DNA of 64,000 bases from Orenia metallireducens (GCF_003001995.1 NZ_PVNB01000002.1:124001-188000), one strand, 5' to 3'. Positions 25,133 through 33,731 are shown, numbered from the stretch's first letter. The notes: generated by a model not told the origin, from the letters alone. Numbers and translations: made by a program.

Positions 25133-25594
25133 ATGGAGAATATAAAGATTAGAAAACTAACAGAACGCTGGGGTTGGAGAGAAGGGTTCTTTCTAGGTAC
25201 TACATATGGTCTGTTGCAATTGTTACTGGGAGCTAGTATCTACTATCCTCTACAAGCAATTCTTGATTATCCTTTAGCTTATGGTCTTGTGGGGTTAGCG
25301 GGATTAGTTGCTAAATTAATTACTAAGAGTTCTTTTAAAGTCAGATCTATTTTGATAAGTATGGCAATAATCTTAGGCTCTAGCTTTAGATTCTTAGCCC
25401 ATGTGATTTCAGGGGTAGTCTTTTTTGGGGAGTATGCCCCTGAAGGTATAGATGTCTGGGTTTACTCTTTAGGTTATAATGCAAGCTATATGATTCCTCA
25501 AATCGTAATAACGATAATAGCTATGGTACTATTAAGTAAAGGATTAGAAAACACCCCTCTAGCTACTATCAATAAGAGTCAGGAATTAAAATAG
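25133..25594 (+). CDS. thiT: Thiamine ECF-transporter S component ThiT
   Basis: About 153 residues, six hydrophobic helices. The thiamine-binding signatures are clear: GLLQLLLGASIYYPLQAILD with DYPLAYGLVGLAG, and HVISGVVFFGEYAPEG followed by WVYSLGYNASYM. It captures thiamine for import with the EcfAAT module. ATG 25133 is favoured because AAGGGATGAT lies about nine bases upstream; ATG 25124 is inside that site. The TPP riboswitch directly upstream confirms the role, and the next gene (thiN) overlaps its stop. Confidence 0.94.
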   Translation: MENIKIRKLTERWGWREGFFLGTTYGLLQLLLGASIYYPLQAILDYPLAYGLVGLAGLVAKLITKSSFKVRSILISMAIILGSSFRFLAHVISGVVFFGEYAPEGIDVWVYSLGYNASYMIPQIVITIIAMVLLSKGLENTPLATINKSQELK

Positions 25595-26232
25595 TGGAGC
25601 GAGCAATCCTATTTATCAACGGGGAGCTAATAGGTGATGATGATTTTTATTTAAATTATATTAAAGCAGCAGATAAAGTAGTCTGTGCCGATGGAGGAGC
25701 GGATCATGCTTATAAATTAGGGCTAATTCCTGATTTGATTTTAGGTGATTTGGATTCAATCTCTTCTAAGGCGTTAGAACATTATCAAACAGAACAGGTC
25801 GAATTTGCTAAATATCCTGTAGCTAAAGATAAGACCGATACTCAACTTATTTTGGAAGAGTTAATTGGACTAGAGTATAAAGAGATTATTATCTTTGCAG
25901 GTCTTGGCGGACGTCTAGATCATACTTTGGCTAATCTCTATCTCTTAGATTTCTTAGTAGAATTTGATACTAAAATTAAATTCATCAGTCCTAAAGAACA
26001 GGTAGAGATAGTTTGTAAAGAAAAGATTCTAGTAAATGAAGTTGACAAGACTCTCTCTTTATTACCTTTAAGCGATGAAGTAACAGGGGTTTATTTGGAA
26101 GGTTTTAAGTATGGACTAGAGGATGCCAGTTTTAAGCGAGGAGACACTTTGGGCTTGAGTAATATCGTACAAGAGAGTCCGGCTAAGATAAAACTAGCTA
26201 GTGGTAAACTGTTGATGATAATTAATAATTAA
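25594..26232 (+). CDS. thiN: Thiamine pyrophosphokinase
   Basis: 212 residues. It converts thiamine directly to thiamine pyrophosphate with ATP. Motifs: VCADGGADHAYKLG, PDLILGDLDSIS, KDKTDTQL, and FAGLGGRLDHTLANLYLL. GTG 25594 overlaps the thiT stop codon, indicating translational coupling. Import by ThiT and phosphorylation by ThiN make a simple thiamine salvage pathway under one riboswitch. Confidence 0.95.
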   Translation: MERAILFINGELIGDDDFYLNYIKAADKVVCADGGADHAYKLGLIPDLILGDLDSISSKALEHYQTEQVEFAKYPVAKDKTDTQLILEELIGLEYKEIIIFAGLGGRLDHTLANLYLLDFLVEFDTKIKFISPKEQVEIVCKEKILVNEVDKTLSLLPLSDEVTGVYLEGFKYGLEDASFKRGDTLGLSNIVQESPAKIKLASGKLLMIINN

Positions 26233-26245
26233 ATAGTAAGTTATG

Positions 26246-26275
26246 AGGCTAACCTACACTGGTTAGTCTTTTTTA
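26246..26275 (+). terminator. Rho-independent terminator of thiT-thiN
   Basis: AGGCTAACC / GGTTAGTCT stem, six-base loop, six T. Confidence 0.85.
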
Positions 26276-26360
26276 TTTATTAGAATTATAATGAATTCAC
26301 ATATTCGGTCTTCTTTTAATATATTAGTATAATAACTGCTTTGTTATACAGGAGGTTATA

Positions 26361-26654
26361 ATGACAGATTATTATACAGGAAGAACAAGGGGTGGGGAGA
26401 AGTACACTTTGACTTATCTTGTTGATGTTGATTGGGATAAATGCATCGGTTGTGCTGCTTGTGTTAAGGCCTGTGGGCAAGATGTATTGATGATGGTCAA
26501 CACCTCTTCTGGTTACAAGGCTAAATTATTAGCACCTAGTAAATGTTTAGGTGAAGGTCATTGTATGAAAAAGTGTCCTACAGATGCTCTTCAATTAGAA
26601 TTTATAGAAGTTAAAGAAAATGGAGAAGATACTTCTGATAGAAAAAGAAAGTAA
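26361..26654 (+). CDS. 2[4Fe-4S] ferredoxin, nif-FdxB-like
   Basis: 97 residues. First cluster motif CIGCAACVKAC (about 31-41) lacks the usual Pro after the fourth Cys, and the second half CLGEGHCMKKCP gives further ligands with an unusual spacing. The Met-Met-Val segment between them and the N-terminal GRTRGGEKYTLTYL resemble the nitrogenase-associated FdxB group. It would carry electrons in the cytoplasm. AGGAGGTTATA precedes the start. An eight-cysteine protein gene follows 75 bases later, suggesting a pair. No nif genes are visible here. Confidence 0.82.
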   Translation: MTDYYTGRTRGGEKYTLTYLVDVDWDKCIGCAACVKACGQDVLMMVNTSSGYKAKLLAPSKCLGEGHCMKKCPTDALQLEFIEVKENGEDTSDRKRK

Positions 26655-26729
26655 ACTTTATTTTCTATCCACTATATGTTAAACTAACATAGATAAAGAA
26701 GATAGTCTATTAAACAGGAGGTAAATTAG

Positions 26730-26900
26730 ATGTCGGCAGAAGAGTGTGTTTTAAAGGAAAAGATTTGTAATGACTGTGGAGAATGTTTAGTTTGTGACTT
26801 AGATAGAAGTAAGGAGTGTAATAACTGTATGGACTGTATCGATATCGAAGCAGACTTTAGTGCAATTGAGATAGATGATATCATTTATGATGAGGAGTAA
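26730..26900 (+). CDS. Small eight-cysteine protein, 56 aa
   Basis: ATG 26730 follows AACAGGAGGTAAATTAG. The 56 residues contain eight cysteines: C6, C13, C16, C19, C22, C30, C33 and C36, as CxxCxxCxxC and CxxCxxC runs, followed by an acidic tail. Such spacing would suit iron-sulfur clusters or zinc. It lies directly behind the ferredoxin gene and before a terminator, so the two are probably one operon and may share electron-transfer work. I know no named family for it. Confidence 0.75.
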   Translation: MSAEECVLKEKICNDCGECLVCDLDRSKECNNCMDCIDIEADFSAIEIDDIIYDEE

Positions 26901-26920
26901 GTGGAATAACAGTTAACTAG

Positions 26921-26953
26921 AAGCTCTTGCTGATTTAGCAAGAGCTTTAATTT
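26921..26953 (+). terminator. Rho-independent terminator
   Basis: Eleven-base perfect stem AAGCTCTTGCT / AGCAAGAGCTT with five-base loop, T-rich tail. Confidence 0.88.
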
Positions 26954-26995
26954 TAAGGAAGAATATTAGTTTGTCCAACTAGTGAGGTGAATGAG

Positions 26996-27391
26996 ATGAA
27001 AACTAGATTGTCATATATGGGCTTGGCTTTGTTTTCTTTTATATTAGGTCTGTTGATTGTAGTGTTCTTTTCCAACTATTATTTCATTAGAGGTGTACTT
27101 GGAGATTTGCTTATTGTAGTCTTTACATACTCCTTGATTAAGTCTTTTTATCAAGTTGATTCTAAGCTTCTTAGCTTTATAGTAATATTAACCTTCTTTA
27201 TGGTAGAGGGGTTTCAATATTTGAATCTTATCAAGTATATAGGTCTATCTGAAAATAAAATAGCCAAAATAGTGTTAGGAGCAACCTTTGATCCTATTGA
27301 TTTACTCTTTTATCTTTTAGGAGGGCTTCTCGTTTACTACATAGATATAAAGTTAATTGATTCTGAGCAAAAGAAGATAAATAATATATAA
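26996..27391 (+). CDS. DUF2809 family membrane protein
   Basis: About 131 residues with four hydrophobic helices. The signatures FIRGVLGDLLIVVFTYSLIK and LGATFDPIDLLFYLLGG match DUF2809, an uncharacterised group of small membrane proteins. ATG 26996 is chosen because GAGGTG lies six bases upstream; the GTG at 26987 is part of that site. It is followed by a long gene-free stretch. Role unknown. Confidence 0.8.
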   Translation: MKTRLSYMGLALFSFILGLLIVVFFSNYYFIRGVLGDLLIVVFTYSLIKSFYQVDSKLLSFIVILTFFMVEGFQYLNLIKYIGLSENKIAKIVLGATFDPIDLLFYLLGGLLVYYIDIKLIDSEQKKINNI

Positions 27392-27569
27392 TAGAATCTA
27401 AAATTCATTCAATAATTATCAAAAACAAGATTACTTTGAGATGTACAAATCCACAGTAAAAATTATAATTTTGCATTTTTAAGCTCTGTGCTTTAGTGTG
27501 ATAAAGTGTAGTTTTTGGCTGATAGCACTCATTAAATCAATATATAGAACATGAAAAAAATTGAATTAA

Positions 27570-27681
27570 TTTAGCAACGAATTAATGCCAATTCTACGAA
27601 TCAAAAACAGAAGTTATAAATCAATATTTTTAAGTACTTATTGTTTTAAATTCGAGATAATTAGTAAGATTCGTTGCTAAA
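27570..27681. repeat. 112-bp element with 12-bp terminal inverted repeats
   Basis: TTTAGCAACGAA (27570-27581) is exactly inverted as TTCGTTGCTAAA (27670-27681). A solo TTCGTTGCTAA copy with similar left flank (AATTCGTGTTAA) is at 56940-56961. The arrangement is MITE-like and non-coding. Confidence 0.55.
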
Positions 27682-27930
27682 AGATTATTTTTATTCTTTA
27701 AGAATTAATCATGCTTTTTAATATGAAATATTAATCGGTTTCTATATATTTTCTATAGAATAATTACAAATAATGCTATTGATAATACAATTTCAAATAT
27801 CGATAATAAATCCTAGGTTACCACATAAGAAAAAGATGATAAAGATTAAATAAGATGGAGTGTTGTGTTTTAGTTTAGAAACTAGTGTACATGAATCAAA
27901 AGAGGGGAGTGGGATTATACCTTTATATTA

Positions 27931-27956
27931 TTTCGCAAAATGTGAATTTTGCGAAA
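27931..27956. repeat. Perfect 11-bp hairpin/operator-like palindrome
   Basis: TTTCGCAAAAT (27931-27941) and ATTTTGCGAAA (27946-27956) with loop GTGA. It lies about 107 bases before the recombinase start, without a T-run, so an operator or recombination site is possible. Confidence 0.5.
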
Positions 27957-28062
27957 ATAGAAAGAAAAAGAGGATTAAAAACTTGGTAATTTGAATTATA
28001 TCGTTAAAAATATTATAATTTAGATATACAGAGCAATTTAATATCTTGGAGGTGCAATTACT

Positions 28063-28998
28063 TTGCAACAAAACTTAAAATATAGACAAGCAGTTAAGAG
28101 CTTTATGAAATACCTAATAGCCGAACGTGGTTATTCCAAATTAACTATCAAAGAATATAAATCTGATTTAAATCTATTTGCTAGATATCTTGAAGATGAA
28201 TTTGATTGTAATGTTGATCGACTGACTATAGATGAAATCAATCAGTTTCAATTAGCCGAATTTTTAAGTGACATCATCTTAATCAATGATAATTCAGCTG
28301 CAACCCGTAATCGTAAATTATATAGTTTGCGTTCCTTCTTCAATTTTTTGGTTAAAAGAAATCTATTACCCCATAACCCAACTTTAGCTATAGATGCTAC
28401 TAAGGTCAATTTAAAATCTGAGCCAGTCTACTTAAAAGGAACTGATATTAATGATTATCTAAAAGCCATAGAAAACTATAATTCTAAAGCTCGTAGCCGT
28501 GATTTGGCGATTAATAAGATGTTTTTATACTGTGGATTACGTATCTCTGAGCTAGTCAACTTAGATCTTGATGATATCAATTATGAGGATAACTCTATTA
28601 AATTCTATGGTAAAGGTAATAAAGAGCGCTATGTCCCTCTACATGAAGAGGTTATCTTGGCCGTTAAAAACTATTTGCCAGATAGAGCCCAAATTGAAGC
28701 AAATAATGATGATGCTACTCAAGCCCTGTTCTTATCAAATCGTGGTAACAGAATCAATATACGAACAGTTCAAATGATGGTTAAAAAATATGCTAAGCTT
28801 GCTGGGGTCAAGAATGCTAATGACGTAACCCCTCATAAATTACGCCATACATTTGCTTCTATGTTATATAAAGAGACTAAGGATTTAAGAGTTTTACAGG
28901 AATTATTGGGTCATAGTAACATCTCTACAACCCAAATCTATACCCATACTGACAAAGAAGAACGTAAACGTGCTGTTGAACAACTACCAAAACTATAA
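28063..28998 (+). CDS. Tyrosine recombinase, XerC/XerD-like
   Basis: 311 residues. An N-terminal SAM-like core-binding domain (about 8-105) precedes the catalytic domain with all active residues: R160 (CGLRISEL), K184 (YGKGNKER), H258 and R261 (HKLRHTF), H284 (LLGHSNIST) and Y293. It cuts and rejoins DNA at short sites; chromosome-dimer resolution at dif is the usual job of this subgroup. TTG 28063 follows TTGGAGGTGCAATTAC. It is slightly longer than usual Xer proteins, and no phage or integron genes are adjacent. Its stop abuts the stop of the convergent gene. Confidence 0.9.
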   Translation: MQQNLKYRQAVKSFMKYLIAERGYSKLTIKEYKSDLNLFARYLEDEFDCNVDRLTIDEINQFQLAEFLSDIILINDNSAATRNRKLYSLRSFFNFLVKRNLLPHNPTLAIDATKVNLKSEPVYLKGTDINDYLKAIENYNSKARSRDLAINKMFLYCGLRISELVNLDLDDINYEDNSIKFYGKGNKERYVPLHEEVILAVKNYLPDRAQIEANNDDATQALFLSNRGNRINIRTVQMMVKKYAKLAGVKNANDVTPHKLRHTFASMLYKETKDLRVLQELLGHSNISTTQIYTHTDKEERKRAVEQLPKL

Positions 28999-29454
28999 CT
29001 ACATTATACCGAAGGTATCCTTAAGAGTGTTCTCATAATCTCTAAGATTATAAGTAGCTATCATTACTATAGTGTCCATCGTGTCTATCAGGAAGTCTTC
29101 ATCGACATTGTTATAATTTTCACTAACTTCCTCGATGTCTTCTAGAATTACTTCTAGATTCTTAATCTCTTCCTCTATCTTATATATAGGATCTAATTGA
29201 TAGTTTTGATACTGCTTTATAATAAACTTAACTTCTTCTTCTTCTGGAAAATTATCAATTAATTCGATATTAAGTTTATTAATCTCTATCATCTTATTTA
29301 ATAATTTACGCCCTGTCTTTAACAGTTGTAAATCCTGATATTCCTGATAAATCACATAATCCGATAGATTTATCATATCTTGTAGTAAATTAAATTGATG
29401 GTCCATTAACTTTTCATAGTCATTGCTGATATTTTGAATGTCTGTTGTTGTCAT
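28999..29454 (-). CDS. Hypothetical helical protein, 151 aa
   Basis: A highly charged, all-helical protein without signal, membrane segment or cysteines. Leu/Ile spacing across residues about 10-115 suggests a coiled coil, and the middle is acidic (EIKNLEVILEDIEEVSE). CAGAGGTGATAGC precedes ATG 29454. Its stop codon touches the recombinase stop with no spacer, so the two genes converge without a terminator. Family not recognised. Confidence 0.7.
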   Translation of the reverse strand: MTTTDIQNISNDYEKLMDHQFNLLQDMINLSDYVIYQEYQDLQLLKTGRKLLNKMIEINKLNIELIDNFPEEEEVKFIIKQYQNYQLDPIYKIEEEIKNLEVILEDIEEVSENYNNVDEDFLIDTMDTIVMIATYNLRDYENTLKDTFGIM

Positions 29455-29578
29455 GCTATCACCTCTGTTGTGTTATTACTAATACCTTATACTTTAGATT
29501 GCCCTTTATCTTAAGAACAAATACATTTCCAGTATAAAAAGCTAAAAATCGAACACCCTAATATTAGGAGGTGATTTT

Positions 29579-29791
29579 ATGGCAAACATGAAATGCATTG
29601 AGGTTGCCTGTAATGTAAACAATTGCCATTATTATGGAGAAGGAGATATCTGTACAGCAAGTAAAATCCAAGTAAGCAATATTGAATTTGGAACTAAGAT
29701 GGGTGATATGGAGGCTGGTAGACTTGACAAGCCTGCACCATCTGCTAATTCCCACTCTACCCAATGTGTGACCTTTAAACCTAAACAATAA
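29579..29791 (+). CDS. DUF1540 cysteine-rich protein
   Basis: 70 residues with one DUF1540 unit: KCIEVACNVNNCHYY, GDICTASKI, and SHSTQCVTF. The four or five cysteines probably bind a metal. The family is common in spore-forming Clostridia and of unknown function. TAGGAGGTGATTTT precedes ATG 29579. It is monocistronic and closed by a strong terminator shared with the convergent small gene. Confidence 0.9.
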   Translation: MANMKCIEVACNVNNCHYYGEGDICTASKIQVSNIEFGTKMGDMEAGRLDKPAPSANSHSTQCVTFKPKQ

Positions 29792-29809
29792 CAAAATTTA
29801 CTACTGAAA

Positions 29810-29839
29810 AGACGGAGTTATTCAACTCCGTCTCTCTTT
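29810..29839. terminator. Bidirectional terminator
   Basis: AGACGGAGTT / AACTCCGTCT stem with four-base loop. It lies after DUF1540 and overlaps the 3' end of the small minus-strand gene. Confidence 0.85.
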
Positions 29840-29971
29840 ATCTTTAACTATTAATAATTTATATATTTCTTTAAGTTCTGCCTCTTCAAAAGCTGTAATT
29901 TGATTCTTGTCCCGTTTAGCCTTTAAGTTTTTGGCAACTCTAATTAGATGCTCTATCTCGCTATCTTTCAT
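29822..29971 (-). CDS. Small hypothetical protein, 49 aa
   Basis: Reading leftward, ATG at 29971 follows AAGGGGGAGGAGGT, a very strong though close ribosome site. The 49 codons give a basic helical peptide with 13 lysines and arginines and no cysteine. The stop lies inside the terminator stem. It resembles small Spo0E-like or regulator peptides only in size; the Spo0E SQELD motif is absent. Function unknown. Confidence 0.6.
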   Translation of the reverse strand: MKDSEIEHLIRVAKNLKAKRDKNQITAFEEAELKEIYKLLIVKDKERRS

Positions 29972-30048
29972 ACCTCCTCCCCCTTAATAAGTACTACTTA
30001 ATCCAATATATTTAAGATAAAGCAATTTCGTTACTGTTAACGGTAACT

Positions 30049-30078
30049 AAAAAGGTCACCTAGCTAGGTGACCTTTTT
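30049..30078. terminator. Bidirectional terminator, perfect palindrome
   Basis: AAAAAGGTCACCTAG and its exact inverse, 30 bases, no loop spacer. It ends the DUF5667-like gene to the right. An adjacent shorter palindrome GTTACTGTTAACGGTAAC lies at 30030-30047. Confidence 0.88.
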
Positions 30079-30112
30079 AGAATCAATTAGTAGAACTTAA
30101 TTTAAGATCAAC

Positions 30113-30565
30113 TCAATCAAAGAAGCCATTGACCTTCTCCTTTAAAGCTTCAATCGATAAGTTATTTTCAACTATTAAATCCTTCAACTCTTCAATTGTA
30201 TTAGTTATCTCAACCTTAATCCTCTTAAATTCTTCACTATCAGCGACATACTCTTTAGACAATCTAAGAGCTTCGGAGAATTCATTTAAAGCTTCTTTAA
30301 ATAGTTCTTTAGCCTTATCATCCTTATCTTTTTTGAACAGATCCTTGGCTTCTAATAATCTTTCATAAGAATTTCTAAACTTCAACTTAACCTTATCCTT
30401 CTTAGAAGCAAATAAGTAACTGATACTCTCTTCTGTCTTATCTAAGAAATAAAAAGGTGAATCAGGGCCAAGTCCCTTTTTAGGTAGAGGTTCTTCTTCT
30501 TTAGCTAGAACAGGAATAGTAATTAGAGCAAATAATAGTGTGATTATAATTGTCTTTTTTAGCAA
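30113..30565 (-). CDS. Exported DUF5667-like protein
   Basis: About 150 residues. A signal peptide (KKTIIITLLFALITIPVLA) is followed by the DUF5667 opening GPDSPFYFLDKTEESISYLF and an all-helical, lysine-rich remainder. TTG 30565 is favoured: GGGAGG lies eight bases upstream, while the in-frame GTG 30574 overlaps that site. Members of the family are extracytoplasmic with unknown function, possibly envelope stress related. Confidence 0.78.
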   Translation of the reverse strand: MLKKTIIITLLFALITIPVLAKEEEPLPKKGLGPDSPFYFLDKTEESISYLFASKKDKVKLKFRNSYERLLEAKDLFKKDKDDKAKELFKEALNEFSEALRLSKEYVADSEEFKRIKVEITNTIEELKDLIVENNLSIEALKEKVNGFFD

Positions 30566-30745
30566 CCTTCTCACCTCCCTTATAATTTATTCCACAGCAA
30601 AATCCTTAACCCTCTTTAAATTTCTATAATTATTCTTAATCGACACTGCTATTTATTAATAGAAAAAGTAATAATTATAATCCTTACCTTAATAGACTAT
30701 AGTATATATTAACGTCTTACCCCCAACTACCTAATAAAAAAAGGA

Positions 30746-32296
30746 GTGATTATAATAAAACAACAGTCATTAATTAAAGGTGCCTTTATTCTGATGATAG
30801 CAGGTCTTTTAAATAGGGTTTTAGGCTTTATCTTAAGAATCATACTAGTTAGAATAATTGGTGATGAGGGATTGGGACTATTTCAGATGGTCTTTCCTAT
30901 CTTTGTAACCTGTTCTATCATCACTACCCTTGGACTACCAGTAGCCATTTCTAAATTCGTCTCTAAAGAGGTTGCTCAAAATAGATATCGCAATGCCCTA
31001 AAGATTTTTAAAATTTCATTGTTGATTGTAGTAGGTAGTACTATACTAGTAGTATCACTATTTGCTAAAAATACCGATTTTATTGCAGCTAATCTGTTAA
31101 ACGATACTAGAACCAACCATATTCTATTAGCAATTACACCAGCCTTACTATTTGTTAGTATCTCATCAATCCTAAGAGGCTTCTTTCAAGGCTTAAGGAT
31201 TATGACACCCACAGCTATTTCACAAATCATTGAGCAGATAGCCAGAATGACTATCACTTTATTACTGTTGGCAAAGCTGATAGATACTTCCTTAAAATCT
31301 AAAACTCTAGCCCCAGCAATCGGAACATCGGCAGGAGAGTTTGTAGGATTATTAACTCTAGGGGCTATCTTTATGTATTACTTACCTCAGCTACGCAAAT
31401 ATAGAGATAATAAAAAAGCTGAATCTACTATAACTATCGTTAAAAATTTAATGAAGTTTGGCATACCGATTACTATTGGTAGAATAGTAGCTTCATTAAT
31501 GTATACTGTCGAAGCAATCACCATTCCAGGAAAATTACAGCAGGTTGGCTATAGCATCTCTGAAGCTACATCTTTATACGGACAACTTTCGGGGATGGTC
31601 TTACAGCTTATCTACTTACCGACTATTATCACTATAGCCTTAAGCTCTAATCTAGTTCCAGCTATCTCTGAATCCTTAGCCCAAAATAATGAGCAGGCTA
31701 TTAGAAAAAGGGCTCATGAAGCCATTAGATTGACCTTCTATTTTGGACTATTGGCTGTAAGTATCCTCTTTATAGTCCCTAATGAAATCTGTAATTTATT
31801 CTTTAACCATCCTCAAAGTGGAGATGTTTTAAGAATAATAGCAATTCCAGCTATCTTCTTATATTTAGCACAGATCTCTGGAGGAATTTTACAAGGCTTA
31901 GGCAAACCAAATTTAGTGGTAAAGAACTCAGTGCTTGGCTTGTTAGCAGAGATAGGGATGATCTATTCAGTTATTTACTTCCCCTCTACCCTTGCTTTTA
32001 AGATAATTACCCTAGCAATTGGAATTAGGTATTTGATTGTTGCTGTATTGAACTTTAAGTCAATCTCTAAATTTGTAAAGTTAAAACTGCCTATCAATCA
32101 TCTCTTTATCAAACCACTATTAGCAAGTACTATAGTCTTTTTAACCTTAAGACAGGTCTATCAAATGATGGACTATATCTCTTCTAGTTCTGTATTGAGC
32201 TTAAGTACTTCCATCATTATAAGTACCCTCTTTTACTTTGCCTTCTTGGTCTGGACTAACGGAATCAGTAGCGATGATTTCAAAAAAATTAAATAG
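30746..32296 (+). CDS. SpoVB/MurJ-like polysaccharide flippase
   Basis: About 516 residues and 12-14 hydrophobic helices of the MVF/MATE-like lipid-II or oligosaccharide flippase group. The opening QSLIKGAFILMIAGLLNRVLGFILRI and VRIIGDEGLGLFQMVFP are typical of stage V sporulation protein B. It moves lipid-linked wall precursors across the membrane, for spore cortex in SpoVB. The start is odd: AAAGGAG is followed at proper spacing by ATA (30755), where the family's Met-Lys-x-x-Ser begins; the only regular start, GTG 30746, overlaps the ribosome site. Confidence 0.88.
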   Translation: MIIIKQQSLIKGAFILMIAGLLNRVLGFILRIILVRIIGDEGLGLFQMVFPIFVTCSIITTLGLPVAISKFVSKEVAQNRYRNALKIFKISLLIVVGSTILVVSLFAKNTDFIAANLLNDTRTNHILLAITPALLFVSISSILRGFFQGLRIMTPTAISQIIEQIARMTITLLLLAKLIDTSLKSKTLAPAIGTSAGEFVGLLTLGAIFMYYLPQLRKYRDNKKAESTITIVKNLMKFGIPITIGRIVASLMYTVEAITIPGKLQQVGYSISEATSLYGQLSGMVLQLIYLPTIITIALSSNLVPAISESLAQNNEQAIRKRAHEAIRLTFYFGLLAVSILFIVPNEICNLFFNHPQSGDVLRIIAIPAIFLYLAQISGGILQGLGKPNLVVKNSVLGLLAEIGMIYSVIYFPSTLAFKIITLAIGIRYLIVAVLNFKSISKFVKLKLPINHLFIKPLLASTIVFLTLRQVYQMMDYISSSSVLSLSTSIIISTLFYFAFLVWTNGISSDDFKKIK

Positions 32297-32315
32297 CTAT
32301 AGCATTGATAATAAT

Positions 32316-32339
32316 AGCCACAGGTTTAAACCTGTGGCT
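32316..32339. repeat. Perfect 24-bp palindrome, dispersed family
   Basis: AGCCACAGGTTT and its exact inverse. Related palindromes occur at 19971, 38899, 38937 and 47314. It sits between the flippase and convergent nhaC and may terminate both, though T-runs are poor. Confidence 0.6.
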
Positions 32340-32357
32340 CAAAATTTGTTGTATACT

Positions 32358-33731
32358 TTATTTGATTTTCTCCATAGTAAAACCAGTATAAGCATAAATG
32401 ATAGAAATAATCGGTGTAATCAAACACAGGAAGGAATAAGGCAGATATTCTAATACTGGTACATCTAAGGTATTAGCAATAAAGGCCCCACTTAAGCCCC
32501 AAGGGACTATCGCATTAAATAATGTCCCTGAATCCTCTAATACTCTAGAAAGATTCTTAGGAGCTAGCTTCAACTTCTGATAGGCATGAGCATACATCTT
32601 ACCTGGTAAAATAATAGATAAGTATTGGTCTGCCAATAAAATATTAACCCCTAAACAGGTCAAGACTGTAACTAGGACAAGGTTTCCTCGACTCTTGACC
32701 ATAGTAGATATCTTCTTTAAAATCACCTTTAACACCCTAGTCTTATCAAGTACCCCTCCAAAGGATAGAGAGATTAAGATTAAAGAGACAGACCAGAGCA
32801 TATTATGTAAGCCACCTCTAGTTAGAAGTTTGTCGATAAACTCTACCCCACTTTGACTCTGATAACCATAATGCATCACATTAATCACTTCTGTTAAACT
32901 AGCTTCCTGAAATATCATTCCAAACACTCCCCCTAGCAATGTAGCCAAGAGTAAAGTAGGTAAAGCAGGAGATTTTCTAATAGCTAACAGGACTACCAAA
33001 ATCGGTGGAATCAATAAGACTGGACTGATATAAAAAGCTCCATTTAAATTATTTAAGATTATATTAATCTTCTCAGCATCGATTGCCCCTGTCGTATATT
33101 TAGCACCTAAAATCCAATATAGAATTAAAGATATAATCAAACTAGGAGTTACAGTATAGAACATATGCTTGATATGCTCAAATAAAGTACTCTCTGCTAC
33201 TGCTGGGGCCAAATTCGTAGTATCAGAAAGGGGAGACATCTTATCTCCAAAAAAAGCACCAGAGACGATTGCTCCTGTAGTTATAGGCAGAGGAATATTC
33301 AAGCTTTGAGCAATGCCGATCAAGGCCACACCAACAGTTCCAACAGTTGTCCAAGAGCTGCCTGTAGCTAAAGATACAATCCCACAGATTAATACTGTAG
33401 CTACTAAGAATATCTTTGGTGATAATAAGTTTAAGCCATAATAAATCATAGTCTGTACCGTCCCACTTAAAATCCAAGTTCCAATTACAGTTCCAACGAT
33501 CATTAAAATCAAGATAGAAGGTAAGCCGATATTAATTCCTTTGATGATACTATCCTGTATCTCCTTCCATGAATAACCTAGATATAACGCTACTATTGCT
33601 ACTATAGCTGTAGAGAATAATAATGGAATTTGAGGAGCTACTTTCAACCCTAAAATCCCTACACTTAAAATTAGAATACTTACTGCGATTACGATTAAAG
33701 CTAAGAGTATATTTGGTTCCTTGCTATTCAT
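32358..33731 (-). CDS. nhaC: Na+/H+ antiporter, NhaC family
   Basis: 457 residues with about 11 hydrophobic helices. Signatures: ATGSSWTTVGTVGVALIGIA, GAIVSGAFFGDKMSPLSDTTNLAPA, and FNAIVPWGLSGAF, all characteristic of NhaC. It exports Na+ in exchange for protons, as expected in a salt-adapted organism; malate:lactate-type relatives also exist in this family. GGGAGATGAAAGCAG precedes the start. The lone rpsN gene lies upstream on the same strand but is separated by a terminator. Confidence 0.9.
   Translation of the reverse strand: MNSKEPNILLALIVIAVSILILSVGILGLKVAPQIPLLFSTAIVAIVALYLGYSWKEIQDSIIKGINIGLPSILILMIVGTVIGTWILSGTVQTMIYYGLNLLSPKIFLVATVLICGIVSLATGSSWTTVGTVGVALIGIAQSLNIPLPITTGAIVSGAFFGDKMSPLSDTTNLAPAVAESTLFEHIKHMFYTVTPSLIISLILYWILGAKYTTGAIDAEKINIILNNLNGAFYISPVLLIPPILVVLLAIRKSPALPTLLLATLLGGVFGMIFQEASLTEVINVMHYGYQSQSGVEFIDKLLTRGGLHNMLWSVSLILISLSFGGVLDKTRVLKVILKKISTMVKSRGNLVLVTVLTCLGVNILLADQYLSIILPGKMYAHAYQKLKLAPKNLSRVLEDSGTLFNAIVPWGLSGAFIANTLDVPVLEYLPYSFLCLITPIISIIYAYTGFTMEKIK

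Larger units (their letters stand above)
27392..28062. other. 670-bp gene-less stretch upstream of a recombinase
   Basis: No gene is visible on either strand. It holds the inverted-repeat element at 27570-27681 and a perfect 11-bp hairpin at 27931-27956. Otherwise it is AT-rich without a clear promoter. Confidence 0.5.

Noticed and set aside
25594-26232. Extra regulation of thiN by its own signal
   Set aside because: It overlaps thiT and needs no separate promoter; the TPP riboswitch covers both.
28063-28998. Phage or integron integrase
   Set aside because: No phage genes, tRNA end, attachment site or cassette array is nearby; the protein has the simple Xer domain layout.
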